DNA of 64,000 nucleotides from the NCBI GenBank assembly GCA_039619475.1, contig CM077116.1:175055863-175119862 (forward strand), read 5' to 3'. Numbering within the stretch: the first letter of the stretch is position 1; every line of letters starts with the position of its first letter. A program made the translations under genes and the position numbers. Under the pieces are notes generated by a model that was not told the origin of the DNA, ran no database searches, and saw only the letters and a list, made by a program, of their open reading frames with translations. This DNA is from Icerya purchasi. Taxonomy: Eukaryota > Arthropoda > Insecta > Hemiptera > Monophlebidae. Of the stretch, positions 37,335 to 46,965 are shown piece by piece.

Positions 37335-39240
37335 TACTTTCACTAATCTACTATCGCTCCAAATATCAATCAGCCTAGACCTTTCCATCTCCAAAGATCT
37401 CTGTATACCAGGCCCCCAACAGTTTCCTAGAGCTTGGCTCTGATCACAATCCAATCACTGCACAAGTTTCCCTACTATCTCCCAACCACCCACCTTCACC
37501 AAAAATTAAATTTGATCTACTGTACTTTCATCACTTATTAAAATCCTCCTATACTACTCTACAACCCTCACCCATCCCGCCCAAGTCAACCAAGAGTTCT
37601 CCCAAATCACACAAGAAACCCACACTCAATACCATAAAATTCTAAGCCAATCTCTAGCCAATCCTGTTGATAAAAACAGAAACTTCAAACTAAACGAAAA
37701 GCTAAGTGCAATCTCAAAGACCATTTGAACCACCAGTGGCCAGAACACCTATCCTTATTAGAAGTAAACCACACCAACCTCTGGAGAAAATCCCAATCAT
37801 ATAGTCATGTGGGAGGCAATGGAAAACTACCACATAAGTCACCGCATGCACGCCAATTGGTGCATAATGGGCGAACACACACGGAACTCCATTGTATCAT
37901 GGATTAAAATCGATTCCAAGTGTAGTTTTATGTATGTACACTAGTTTTGCATTTAAGCAATTGGTAATGACACTACCTATATCTGTATAGATAAAATGTA
38001 CAAATGAGTAGTCGTCTACACTTAGAATTGAGTGTAGCGCTACAAAGAAAAAAATTACCCATCCACTCCTATCCTCCCTCTCCTACAAAAAGGTAATTCA
38101 ACAGGCCATTATACTCTAGAAAAAAGTGTCCTTTTTGCTGCAGCCTAAAATTCCAGTTACCATTTAAACCCTCAAAACCTTAGATATTTTTCCAACTCCT
38201 CTTTCTTTTACCATTCCACCAGAACTCCTCAAATTCATTATCACTTCAAAGCCAAGAACAGTCCTAAATGCAGACAACATTTCTAAATGCAAACTTTAAG
38301 CACTACCCAAAAGATATCTTCTAAAAATACTAAACCTTTTGAACGCTGCCTAACTATAAACTACTCCTCAGCCCCTTGAAAATATGCCATCGTCATCATG
38401 ATACAAAACCCTGACAAACTTAGAGAATTATTGGTCTATAAGGCTTTTAAGCCAATTATCTAAAGTCATAGAAAAAATATATCTCCTCAGACTCTAGGAT
38501 TTCTAATAAAACCTCTTCCATGGTTCCAAATGAGCATTTTAGCTTCAGAACTCAACAATGCATTGTCCTACACAGACCCTCTTACATACATCTTCACAAA
38601 AAAAAAACCTCCACTATTACAGTCTTTGTTAACATACAAAATAAAACCCGGATCAAAGGCCACATAAACAAAATGGTTCTCCTCCTTTTCCTCAAATTCT
38701 ACCTCTCCTTCTTTTAAAACAAATCCTTTCAAATAAAACAAAACAACATCCTATCCTTTTTAACTCCAATAGAAACTGGAGTTTCTCAAGGCTCTGTATC
38801 CACCCCCGTCCTCTACAATCTATACATTCATAACATCTCCAGAACTCCTCTAAACAAAATTTTTCCAATGTTCTGATGATACTGCCATACTAGCTATACC
38901 CCGCAACAACCCCTTGCCAACAAAAGACTGCAAGCAACCCTAGACATACTAAGAGACTGGTAGTCCCTATGGAAAATCTAGATGAACTTGAGAAAAACCA
39001 AGCCATGCTTTTCCACAAACGACACACTCCCGACATAGACTCAAATTACAACAACGTTCTCATCCTTTGGTTCACTTGCATAAAATATGTTGGAATCCAC
39101 ATTGATTACAAACTCGCCTAACTCGTTCACTGCTTTTTATAACAAATATAAGGGACATGGAGCCACCAAAGTTCTTTACTCCTTGCATTGACTATCAGTA
39201 CACACTTTCTGCTTTTGCACGTGAAACTTGAGCCTCTTGA
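37335..39240 (+). mobile_element. Decayed non-LTR retrotransposon (Jockey-like RT)
   Basis: Read on the plus strand with many stops and shifts. 38360-38480 recalls the 'RPISLL...SKVIEKI' block. VPNEHFSFR at 38521-38550 is the (I/V)P.EQFGFR block. TGVSQGSVSTPVLYNLYIHNI from about 38776 is the GVPQGSVLSP block. SDDTAIL at 38872-38892 is the polymerase (F/Y)ADD site with its first residue changed. LQATLDILRDW and LRKTKPC match the palm/thumb that follows, and YVGIHIDYKLA near 39088 is the YLGV.LD..L block. The upstream part (37480-37720) looks like the endonuclease-RT linker. A SINE copy interrupts it at about 37775-38045. Confidence 0.7.
37775..38045 (+). mobile_element. SINE family 1, copy c, inside the LINE
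   Basis: Shares with the other three copies GGGAGGCAATGGAAAACTACC, CGAACACACACGGAACTCC-ATTGTATCATGG, CCAAGTGTAGTTTTATGTATG and GCAATTGGTAATGACACTACC. The tRNA-like head is missing or unrecognisable. Lying within the RT relic makes it the younger insertion. Confidence 0.6.
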
Positions 39241-39261
39241 GAATAACAACAAAGCTTTGAA

Positions 39262-39545
39262 CATTACTTATGTATTATATATAAAAATAAAAACGGAGCT
39301 TCCAAAGAGAATTAACAGTGTACCATAAACTACTAATAGAAAAACGTTATCAAAATCAACCAATTTTTTATGTAGGTTCAAAGCTTCTAGTGTGACGTCG
39401 TTTAACTGTGTTCCATTTTTTGATAATGCATCAAGAGCAACTAGAACGTTATTGTATCCACTACAAAGAGCACTAACTGCATCACTGTGTGCTGACCATC
39501 GAGTGTCAGATAATGCTTTCAATACTGTTTGATCTTTGTCTAAAT
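39262..39545 (-). pseudogene. hAT-family transposase fragment (DUF4371/ZMYM1-like)
   Basis: On the minus strand, 39545-39262 reads DKDQTVLKALSDTRWSAHSD, then AVSALCSGYNNVLVALDAL, then EALNLHKKLVDFDNVFLLVV. The block '(L)K.LSDTRWSAR.DA...' with a following 'L..KL..FEF.FLL' is characteristic of ZMYM1-like hAT transposases. After FLLVV the reading loses similarity and stops. No N-terminal zinc finger or C-terminal dimerisation block could be read with confidence. It is a pseudogene fragment, probably one piece of the element whose possible end is at 36875. Confidence 0.65.
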
Positions 39546-40279
39546 TTTAAAATACTACTCGTAATTATATTAGTATGTAGCAACTATGATTGAAGAGAAA
39601 TATTTAAAGAAAAAATTATTTTTTTTTGTAAACTTTATTTTAAGAAATAGATGACATAATTAAAACTTATCATTTTGTTTTAATAACATTTAATATTCAA
39701 CAGTTACGAATACCTTGGAAACGAACAGAACGTGCTGCTGCCTTATCGAATCTAATAAAAACAACTGCATCTCATCTGGTACATTTTAGATGCTTCCATT
39801 TGTATATGGCTACATTGTTACTTAAATAGATGTTCAACGGGAAAATAAATTCCTTAAGAGGGTCCTCTAAATCGTTGTAGCCTATGGCCCTACGCCCGTG
39901 AAAGACGGGCCTAGTGAAACCGAAATCGTCTGAGAGCAAATAACTATAGAAGTTGTCCCGTATTCAAAGTTAAACTTCAGAGTATTAGAACCACACCATT
40001 TGAACTTACCCAACACATTCATCTGGTCTACTTTGCTCACCAAATCCGCATCTATTGCTAAAGATGAACTTCATATGCTGCCGCGACTTCTTAATCACCT
40101 GTATCTGAAATTGAAAAAATATAACAGCACCGTTCGTAAACAGGATAAAAACGTTATTATCAATTTAATAGGTTTAGCCTTATTCATCCTAATAAAACTC
40201 TTAAAAAGATAATAAAAAATTTAGTTGCTAAAATTAATACATTGAAAAATACAGTTAACCTTTCGCCTAAACGCAAACA
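39546..40279. other. Unresolved repeat-like stretch, possibly ORF1 end of the Jockey element
   Basis: No clear protein. A 70-codon plus ORF (40000-40212) precedes the start of the Jockey ORF2 homology. It could be the tail of ORF1 (gag-like), but no zinc knuckle is visible. Confidence 0.3.
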
Positions 40280-40445
40280 GCAAAAACGCAAATGACAAAT
40301 TCTACTAATATTTTTGATCCGGAATGATGGTCTTCCTTCAAAGTTAAATAAATCTGAAAATCTCTTACATCATGAAAATGTCGATATTGCGTTAGTCTCC
40401 GAAACACTCTATTTGAAGAGAATCAGAAATTATTCAGTCTGTTGT

Positions 40446-41050
40446 TGTAGTTATCCAAATGAAAACAAAAGGTGAAACAAAACGGAGAATCGAAATTGCC
40501 AGAAGCGCCATGATAAGGATGACCAAAATTTGGAAAGATAACTCCATTAGAAAAAAGGTTAAAATTAAACTAGTCCAAACGCTCGTATTTTCCATTGTGC
40601 TATATGCAGCGGAGACGTGGCTTTTAAAAAAATGGGACAGAAGAAAAATCATCAGCTTCGAAATATGGTGCTGGAGACGACTCCTTAGAATTCCGTGGAC
40701 AGCAAAACGTACAAATGAATCGGTGTTGCAAGAAGTCGGTGTCACAAAAAGGTTGTCAACGATTGTCGCAATGAGGGTGCTGAAATTCTTCGGGCGTATA
40801 ATAAGAAATCAGGAGGGAATGGAACGCACGTTACTCATGGGAAAGATTAATGGAAAACGGCCACCGGGACGCACACCTAAAAGATGGACAGATATTGTAT
40901 TACATACAACAGGATTGTCATTTGCACAATGCATACGTCAGTCAGAGGATCGTGACAAATGGCGGAAAATCACAAAATCACCGGCGGATTAAATGTTGAT
41001 CACGATACCCCACCTGGGGTGACGACTGTAGATGAGATGATGACATCCAA
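40446..41050 (+). mobile_element. RTE-type LINE 3' fragment with open 177-codon ORF
   Basis: 40459-40992 is an uninterrupted reading of the RTE/BovB polymerase C-terminus: RRIEIARSAM, IWKDNSIRKKVKIKLVQTLV, VLYAAETWLLKKWDRRKI, FEIWCWRRLLRIPWTAKRTN, LKFFGRI, GKINGKRPPGRTPKRWTD and EDRDKWRKI. The endonuclease and catalytic RT domains are absent (5' truncation). The ATG at 40459 is simply an internal Met, because readable frame extends just upstream into the junction. The 3' tail GATGAGATGATGACA (near 41031-41045) is a short GATGA repeat, as in RTE elements. It sits inside the Jockey endonuclease region, so it inserted after that element. Confidence 0.75.
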
Positions 41051-41089
41051 AACAAAGAAATTTGATTTTTCCACTGCAAAGAAGGAGGT

Positions 41090-42120
41090 AACGTAATTTT
41101 TAGCGATTTTTTGAAATTATTGCCATCTCGAAAATTTTGTTAAAAAAATGAAATACACTTTCGTTCCCGACAAATAGTGATCTCTCAATTGATATTTCAT
41201 ATGACCGAAAAAAAAATTTTATTTCAAAAATTTTGAGTATTCTGTGCTCCCCGGGGTTTAATTATGACGTTGGAAACCCGGATGCTTCAAACTAGAAAAA
41301 TATACGGGAATGTACATGTTTTTAACCTTGTTCAAAACTTTTAACTATGATACTCGCGTCGTCCAGAAAGGGACATACGACATCTTTCGCGCTTTTTTAA
41401 ACTTTTCATCAACTTCAAAAATTTCGTTTAGGAAATGACTTATAGGATCGTTCCCGTCAAATAGCGATCTTTCCAACAATATATCGTATGCCCGGAACGG
41501 AAAAAAAGATTTACTTTTTTCAAAATCTTCGAGCTTTCAGCACCCTGAGCGCCAAATTTTAAAAGGTCTAATTGTAAAGCTGGAAACTCGGATGTTCCAA
41601 ACTAGAGAAATATACGTGGAAGCGCATATTTTTAGTCGTGTTCAAAATTTTTAGCTATAAGACTCGCGGCGCTAAATGGGACACATAATTTTTCCCGCTT
41701 TTTTTAACTTTTCGGCACCTTTGCATAACTTTTGTGCCGTAATTTTTTGATTTTATGAAAGGATCCCTGCATTTTATTTTATATTTTGAATTTGACCTTT
41801 ATAGGTTTATCGGGTGATGAGTTATGATCTTTTAAGTGATTTTTGAGGTCGTTTTAAATACCATATTATATATTCTTGACGGTTTATTGGGTTTTTTGCT
41901 GACCAAAGTAATCGGTCATCTTGAAGTTATAGACAGTTTTAAAAAGAATTTTAATTGTAATTTATGTTCCAAATTTGAAGTTTATATGTCAAGCCGTTCA
42001 TGAATTTTTGATTTTTATTCGATATGTTTGTCATTTCTGAACTATTTTATTAGAAGTCCGTACATTACATGTGTACGGAATCCTAAAAATCGCGGTGGTA
42101 TGCTATTTTTGTAAAAACAC
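41090..42120 (+). mobile_element. Repeat R, copy 2, with internal tandem of about 290-310 bp
   Basis: 41745-42060 matches 8690-8990. The part before it holds two tandem units. Anchors are CGTTCCCG(A/T)CAAATAG at 41162 and 41449, and AACTAGA(A/G)AAATATACG near 41291 and 41601; a further partial repeat starts near 41681. No ORF is recognised. It separates the RTE fragment from the resumed Jockey endonuclease. Confidence 0.6.
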
Positions 42121-43245
42121 CATTTAATTTTCTGAAGAACTAATCATCGATTCAGACATAATTCAAGCCGCTTACATCATCATCCAATTACATCGTATAA
42201 AAGCTGTAACTGTTGCGATTTACTGTACGTCTAATCATACAATCAATTTATCGTATTTTAACAGATTATTTTCAGTAATTGGTCTAAAATGGATTATTGA
42301 TGGCTAGTTCAATGCAAAAAATATGCATCGGGGATCCAGATTTACTAATTCCAGAGGAAGAGAACTTCTTAAAGCTGTGAAAAATATCAGTGGATCGTTC
42401 TTATTCCCACAACAGCCTGCTTATTAGCCTTCGGATTTGATCAAAATCCTGGCTGATTTCTTTATTACACGAAATTTACCTACTAATTACATGGATATTA
42501 GAAATCTTGTAGATCTTCCTTCTGATTATTCACTTGTAACCTTATCCTGAAGTAATACTGTTCTGTCTCAAAATACATATGTAGAACTAACTAATGAACA
42601 CGCTGATTGGAATAAAACATGTGATTTATTGAAAATTCAGTATAAAAATGAATTCATCAAACGAGTTTAATCAAGCAGTGCATAACTTTACATTAATAAT
42701 TATCATAGCTGCTGCAGCAGCTACTCCTGTTTATAATATTGCTGCTAACAGGTAAATCTTGTATCCGTGTCTAATACGTGATATGGTTATAGGAAAACGA
42801 AGAGACACGTGGACGATAACAACATACTCGTAATTCCAAAGATAAGACAATTTTTAAAGAATTGAGCGAAGAAACATCGAAATTAAAATTAAAATATAAC
42901 CCACTTCATAAGTACCTGCTTCATCTTTCCTCTAAAAGAGAAAAATTATACATTGTGGAAGGCTGCGTGCAGAATTAAACATTTTCATCCTATCAACATG
43001 CTCATTCACAATATTAATAGAAATTGGATAAGCGGAAATTGCGAGAACGTTGAAGCTTTTGCTTCATATTCTGAAAATATATTTAAGGTAAATAATATAA
43101 ACTGCAGTATTAAGATTCCTCATATTACTCCTAAATAAGTGGCAAAAGCTTTTAGTAATTTAAAAATTAAGAAAACTTCGGATTTGAATGATACCTCATT
43201 TAGAATGTTTCGAAAGTTTCCTAAAAAGGCTATTATTTTTCATAC

Positions 43246-43769
43246 TTTTATATATATATATTAATTACAACACCCCTCATTAGAAAAAATGTCCCAATTT
43301 TATGTAATGCAAAATGTGCAAATTTTATGTAACGTTTGTTATATTTTATAGGATTTCTGTGATTATGTTATTATATTCATATGGACCGATTTAGAATCAC
43401 GTTGTAAATTTTGATCATTTTATACAACGTATAGAAGAGAAAGAGACAGAAATGAAAGCAAGAGGGGTCAAGGGGCACAGCCCCTTGCGAGGCCAAAATG
43501 GCCGAGTTATATATGTATATATATATATATATATATACCAATTACAATGGCATTCTTAGGCTACCCTCCATTAGAAAAAATTCCCCAATTTTATATAACT
43601 TTTATTATATTTTATAGGATTTTTGTGATTATGTTATTATATTTATATGGAGCGATTTGAATTACGTTGTAAATTCTGATCATTTTATACAAAGTATAGA
43701 AGAGAAAGAGACAGAAATGTTAGCAAAAGGGTTCAAGGGGTACAGCCCCTTGCGAGGCCAAAATGGCCG

Positions 43770-43818
<49 letters not shown>
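43246..43818 (-). mobile_element. Repeat R end, two tandem copies in reverse orientation
   Basis: Units at 43261-43537 and 43538-43818 both read TTAGAAAAAAT...CCCAATTTTAT, TTATAGGATTT(C/T)TGTGATTATG, TATACAA(C/A)GTATAGAAGAG, then a palindromic pair AAGGGG..CAGCCCCTT and GGCCAAAATGGCC. Each is followed by a TA tract. The first 180 bp are the reverse complement of 9115-9290. The block interrupts the Jockey relic between its linker and RT. Confidence 0.7.
43775..43818. repeat. (TA)n tract
   Basis: A pure TA dinucleotide repeat at the edge of the inserted repeat R pair. Confidence 0.95.
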
Positions 43819-43820
<2 letters not shown>

Positions 43821-44744
43821 TGATTTTTGCTTAAACTTACTAACTGAATAATTCTATCGATGTTTGCTGACTACGAAAATTAGTACCGAAAAAATTCACT
43901 GCCTTCTGGACAATTCATAAACTGAACAATCTGGGAAATATTGAAGTCCTATCTGCACAATAGAAACTTCAAAGATGAATATAAAAAAGTTTTATCTAAC
44001 CTTTATACAATACAAGCCGGAGTAACATAAGGAAACGTCAAGCATCCTGTACTGCATCTAACTTAGTTTGCTGACATTCCTACGAATTTCTCAGTAACAT
44101 TGCTATGTTAGCAGATGACACTTCTTTGTTCTTAGGCAACAGCTCATATGAGATTGCAGTCAGGAACTTACAGCTAACAATTAATAATATCTGTGTTCGG
44201 ACGCAAGGCTGGAAGATTTAATTAAACAAAAGAAAATCTATTGGATTTGACTTTTCTTTACATTTTGTAAGCTATAAATGGAAAACTTATTCTTCGAATA
44301 GTGACTCAGCCAATTACCTCGTTGTGCATTCCGATGGTCGTCTGAGTCGAAAAACACATTGAAATGAAACGAAAAGAGCTTAATATTAAATTACGTAAAT
44401 CGTACTGGTTCCTTGAATGTTGCTCATCTATTGGCTTAGATTTAACTGTGGGATACAACAAAAAATCAAACAAACTTATATGCCAAGGTTCCAAAATAAA
44501 GATTTTCGCTTCATTATTAAAACCCTTTGGTATGTTCTTAATGTTGTACTATACTGGGCGTTGATGTAGTCACTAGCCTTCAAGCCAAGTAGCATGAGGC
44601 TAAACTTAACAGACATCTGAATAAAATCGCAGTTTAACTTCTTAGTATAGAAGAAGATAGACTAAAACAAATCAAACTGTATGAGCTGTTATTTTACGTT
44701 TTAAATTGAATTTAAGTTTCTTTAAATTTTATTTTGTGTTTTTT

Positions 44745-45640
44745 TTTTTTTAATATTGAAGTATGGCAGTAGGCAAACTTTTATCTGCACTAATTGTTCT
44801 TTTTTATTTAAAATTATTGAGTGAATGTCCCCCTCGACAGTTCAATATATCCGTATAAACTAACAAATTACTCTAAAGCTTAAACAATTTTTCCCGAACA
44901 ATAACAATGTATCGAAAACCAATGAACTTATTTAAATAAAATTTAATATAACAACTATCTTTGTATTCCATTCGTTTTTAAGACCATGATTTATATTATT
45001 AAAAACTTGCGAGATTTTGATAAAAAGTCAAACGATATATTTGAATTGCGTATACATATTTTTTTTAAACGATGTTTTTAAAATAGATACAACAGAGGTG
45101 GCGGCTTCATTTTTTTTTTTTACTTCCCTTATTTTTAGGTAATATTTACACGAAAAACATTTTTGGCGCTGCAAACACTCCGACTCAATATGATACTGTC
45201 CGTCTTTATGGGAGAAATACACGTATAAAGAATAAATTACAATAGATTCTTTTTTTGTAAAAAAGCAACATAACAAACATGTTTGAGCCTTGTTTTTCTC
45301 TTGTTTTTATTTTACATCACGCTAATACTTTTCGATCAATAATTACTTCGGAGCAACAATCGTAAAAATTTTTACTCTTTAAAAGAAGAGCAGAAATCTT
45401 AAAAAGTGATAATTAGGCTATTTTAATAAAGTGAAATGATACAAGCGGTATTTCAAATTAGATTTTTAACGCACTACGAAATAAAGTGGCATTTCAATAA
45501 CTGTCAAATAAATTGAAAATTACGAACCTTGTAGCGACTTGTAAAGTAAGAATTTCACTAGTAAATTGTTAATTTACGCTGCCAATACACTGTTAATAGT
45601 GGAGTTTCACTTTCGGAATGTTCTAGAATAGTTAACGTAA
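44745..45640. other. Gene-free stretch
   Basis: No recognised coding or repeat feature apart from A/T runs. Confidence 0.5.
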
Positions 45641-45963
45641 GGTGCCACGGTGGCCGCTCAAATGTAATTGTTAAATTCCCAGTCCAAAAACTCCCGCGGT
45701 TTCCTGATTAATAGAATTTTACAACAAAAAGAAAAGTGGAATCTTTTTGTTACTATTGATAATATATTTGACCACCGTAGCATATTTTATATGAATAAAA
45801 CACAACTCGGTAATTTATTTTGAGTAAAGATTAAAAAATACATTCATTTTTCGCTTCAAATGATTTTTTCTTATTAAAAATATCGTTTTTGGTTATTTTT
45901 AATTTTTTCCCGGTTTTACAACAAATTCCCAGCTTATTCCCGGTTGGGTGGCCACCCGTGGTA
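45641..45963. mobile_element. GGTGGCC-ended MITE-like repeat, copy 1
   Basis: Begins GCCACGGTGGCCGCTCAAAT and ends GGTTGGGTGGCCACCCGTGG, so the ends are roughly inverted (CCACGG(G)TGGCC). The interior shares with the copies at 51822 and 61720 the words TGATTAATAGAATT, TTGATAATAT, ATGAATAAAAC and CTTCAAATGATTTTTTCTTA, plus a run of CCCGGTTTT units. No coding capacity. A non-autonomous DNA transposon is the likely nature; the superfamily is unknown. Confidence 0.7.
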
Positions 45964-46904
45964 TGTCGATAAAATATTACAATAATTAATTTAATAAACT
46001 AGTAAGTATATCATCGTCTTAAAACGAAATGTACTATTTATCGTTTGCACAATAACAAATTGCAGGACAAATTAACTCGAAATTAGGCAGTAGTAATACT
46101 TTAATAGAGTATTCGAAATCAAATATTTCGCTATTGTAATTTATTCTAAATTAAACTGGAGCGTACATAATCTAGATTATACACATTTAATGTAAACCAA
46201 CAAAATCAAATACCTCTTTTTCTTTGATTTCGATACCAATACACTTATATGTGTTGTAAGTTTTGTTTTTTTGGCAAGAACAGAAAAAAGCCAAATGTTA
46301 TTTAAAATCAACTGATACATTTCATTTAAGATTAAGGATACTTGAAGTTGAAGCATCCAAATACGATTAATACCTTAACATTGGAACAAATTTAACATCT
46401 TATTATGAGAAGGCATAACTACGGCCAATAATGATATTTGTTAATATATCATCGTTACTTTTCAAACCCCACATCAGACTGTAAACCATGCCCTTAGCGA
46501 CAGTTAAATATACATTTATTTTCCAAATAATTAACTTACATTAACTGAATAGATCTTAAATGAGAAATCAACTAACGTAGGTAGTAGATTACTTAAACAC
46601 TTTTTAATCGTGTTTACTTTGTTTAAACTCCTTCTAATTCATTAAAATCAATTTTATACGTTGTTTGTTCGGGGTGAATAATAAATGGGATATATTGCCG
46701 CGAAGCGCCTTTTATTATATCCATAAAAATATAAAAATTTTTTGTTTGTTTATATTTTTTCCATTAAATGAAAATTAAGTTTTATTTTTTTTAGGCCTCA
46801 GGAACATTTAAATTTTATGGAAATGTAAATTCTATATCACGTCATAACTAATACCACAATGTTTTGTGAAGAGTATTTAATTTTAAGGGAGAAAATACAA
46901 TTAA
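45964..46904. other. Gene-free AT-rich stretch
   Basis: Nothing recognised. Confidence 0.5.
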
Positions 46905-46965
46905 AAGTAAAGTAAGTCTCATACCAAGGGCTTACAATGTGCTAAGCTTAACAGCACTAATAAGA
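46905..46965 (-). mobile_element. SINE family 2, truncated 3' copy
   Basis: AAGTAAGTCTCATACC, then GTGCTAAGCTTAACAGCACTAAT, is a diverged reverse complement of the 14526-14792 element's 3' portion (GCCGTTGAGCTTAGTACC and TATGGGACTTGC). Only about 60 bp are recognisable. Confidence 0.45.

Larger units (their letters stand above)
40280..44740 (+). mobile_element. Jockey-type LINE, decayed and split by two later insertions
   Basis: Three collinear pieces. (1) 40290-40450 encodes NDGLPSKLNKSENLLHHENV and DIALVSET, the N-terminus of the endonuclease. (2) 42121-43245 resumes with IQAAYIIIQLHRIKAVTVAIY, WIIDG(stop)FNAK, a SDYSLVTL site (SDHSPV in relatives), then TLWKAACRIK..HPI and KKTSDLND, the linker into the RT. 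(3) 43850-44740 gives LKSYLHNRNFKDEYKK, IQAGVT, MLADDTSLFL (polymerase ADD site), YLVVHSDGRLSRKTHIE, KLRKSYWFLE and RHLNKIAV. The missing middle pieces coincide with 40446-42120 and 43246-43818, which match other repeats. Stops in every piece show it is dead. Confidence 0.75.

Noticed and set aside
43657..43851. 64-codon plus ORF
   Set aside because: It lies in the reversed repeat R and ends in a (TA)n Tyr-Ile run.
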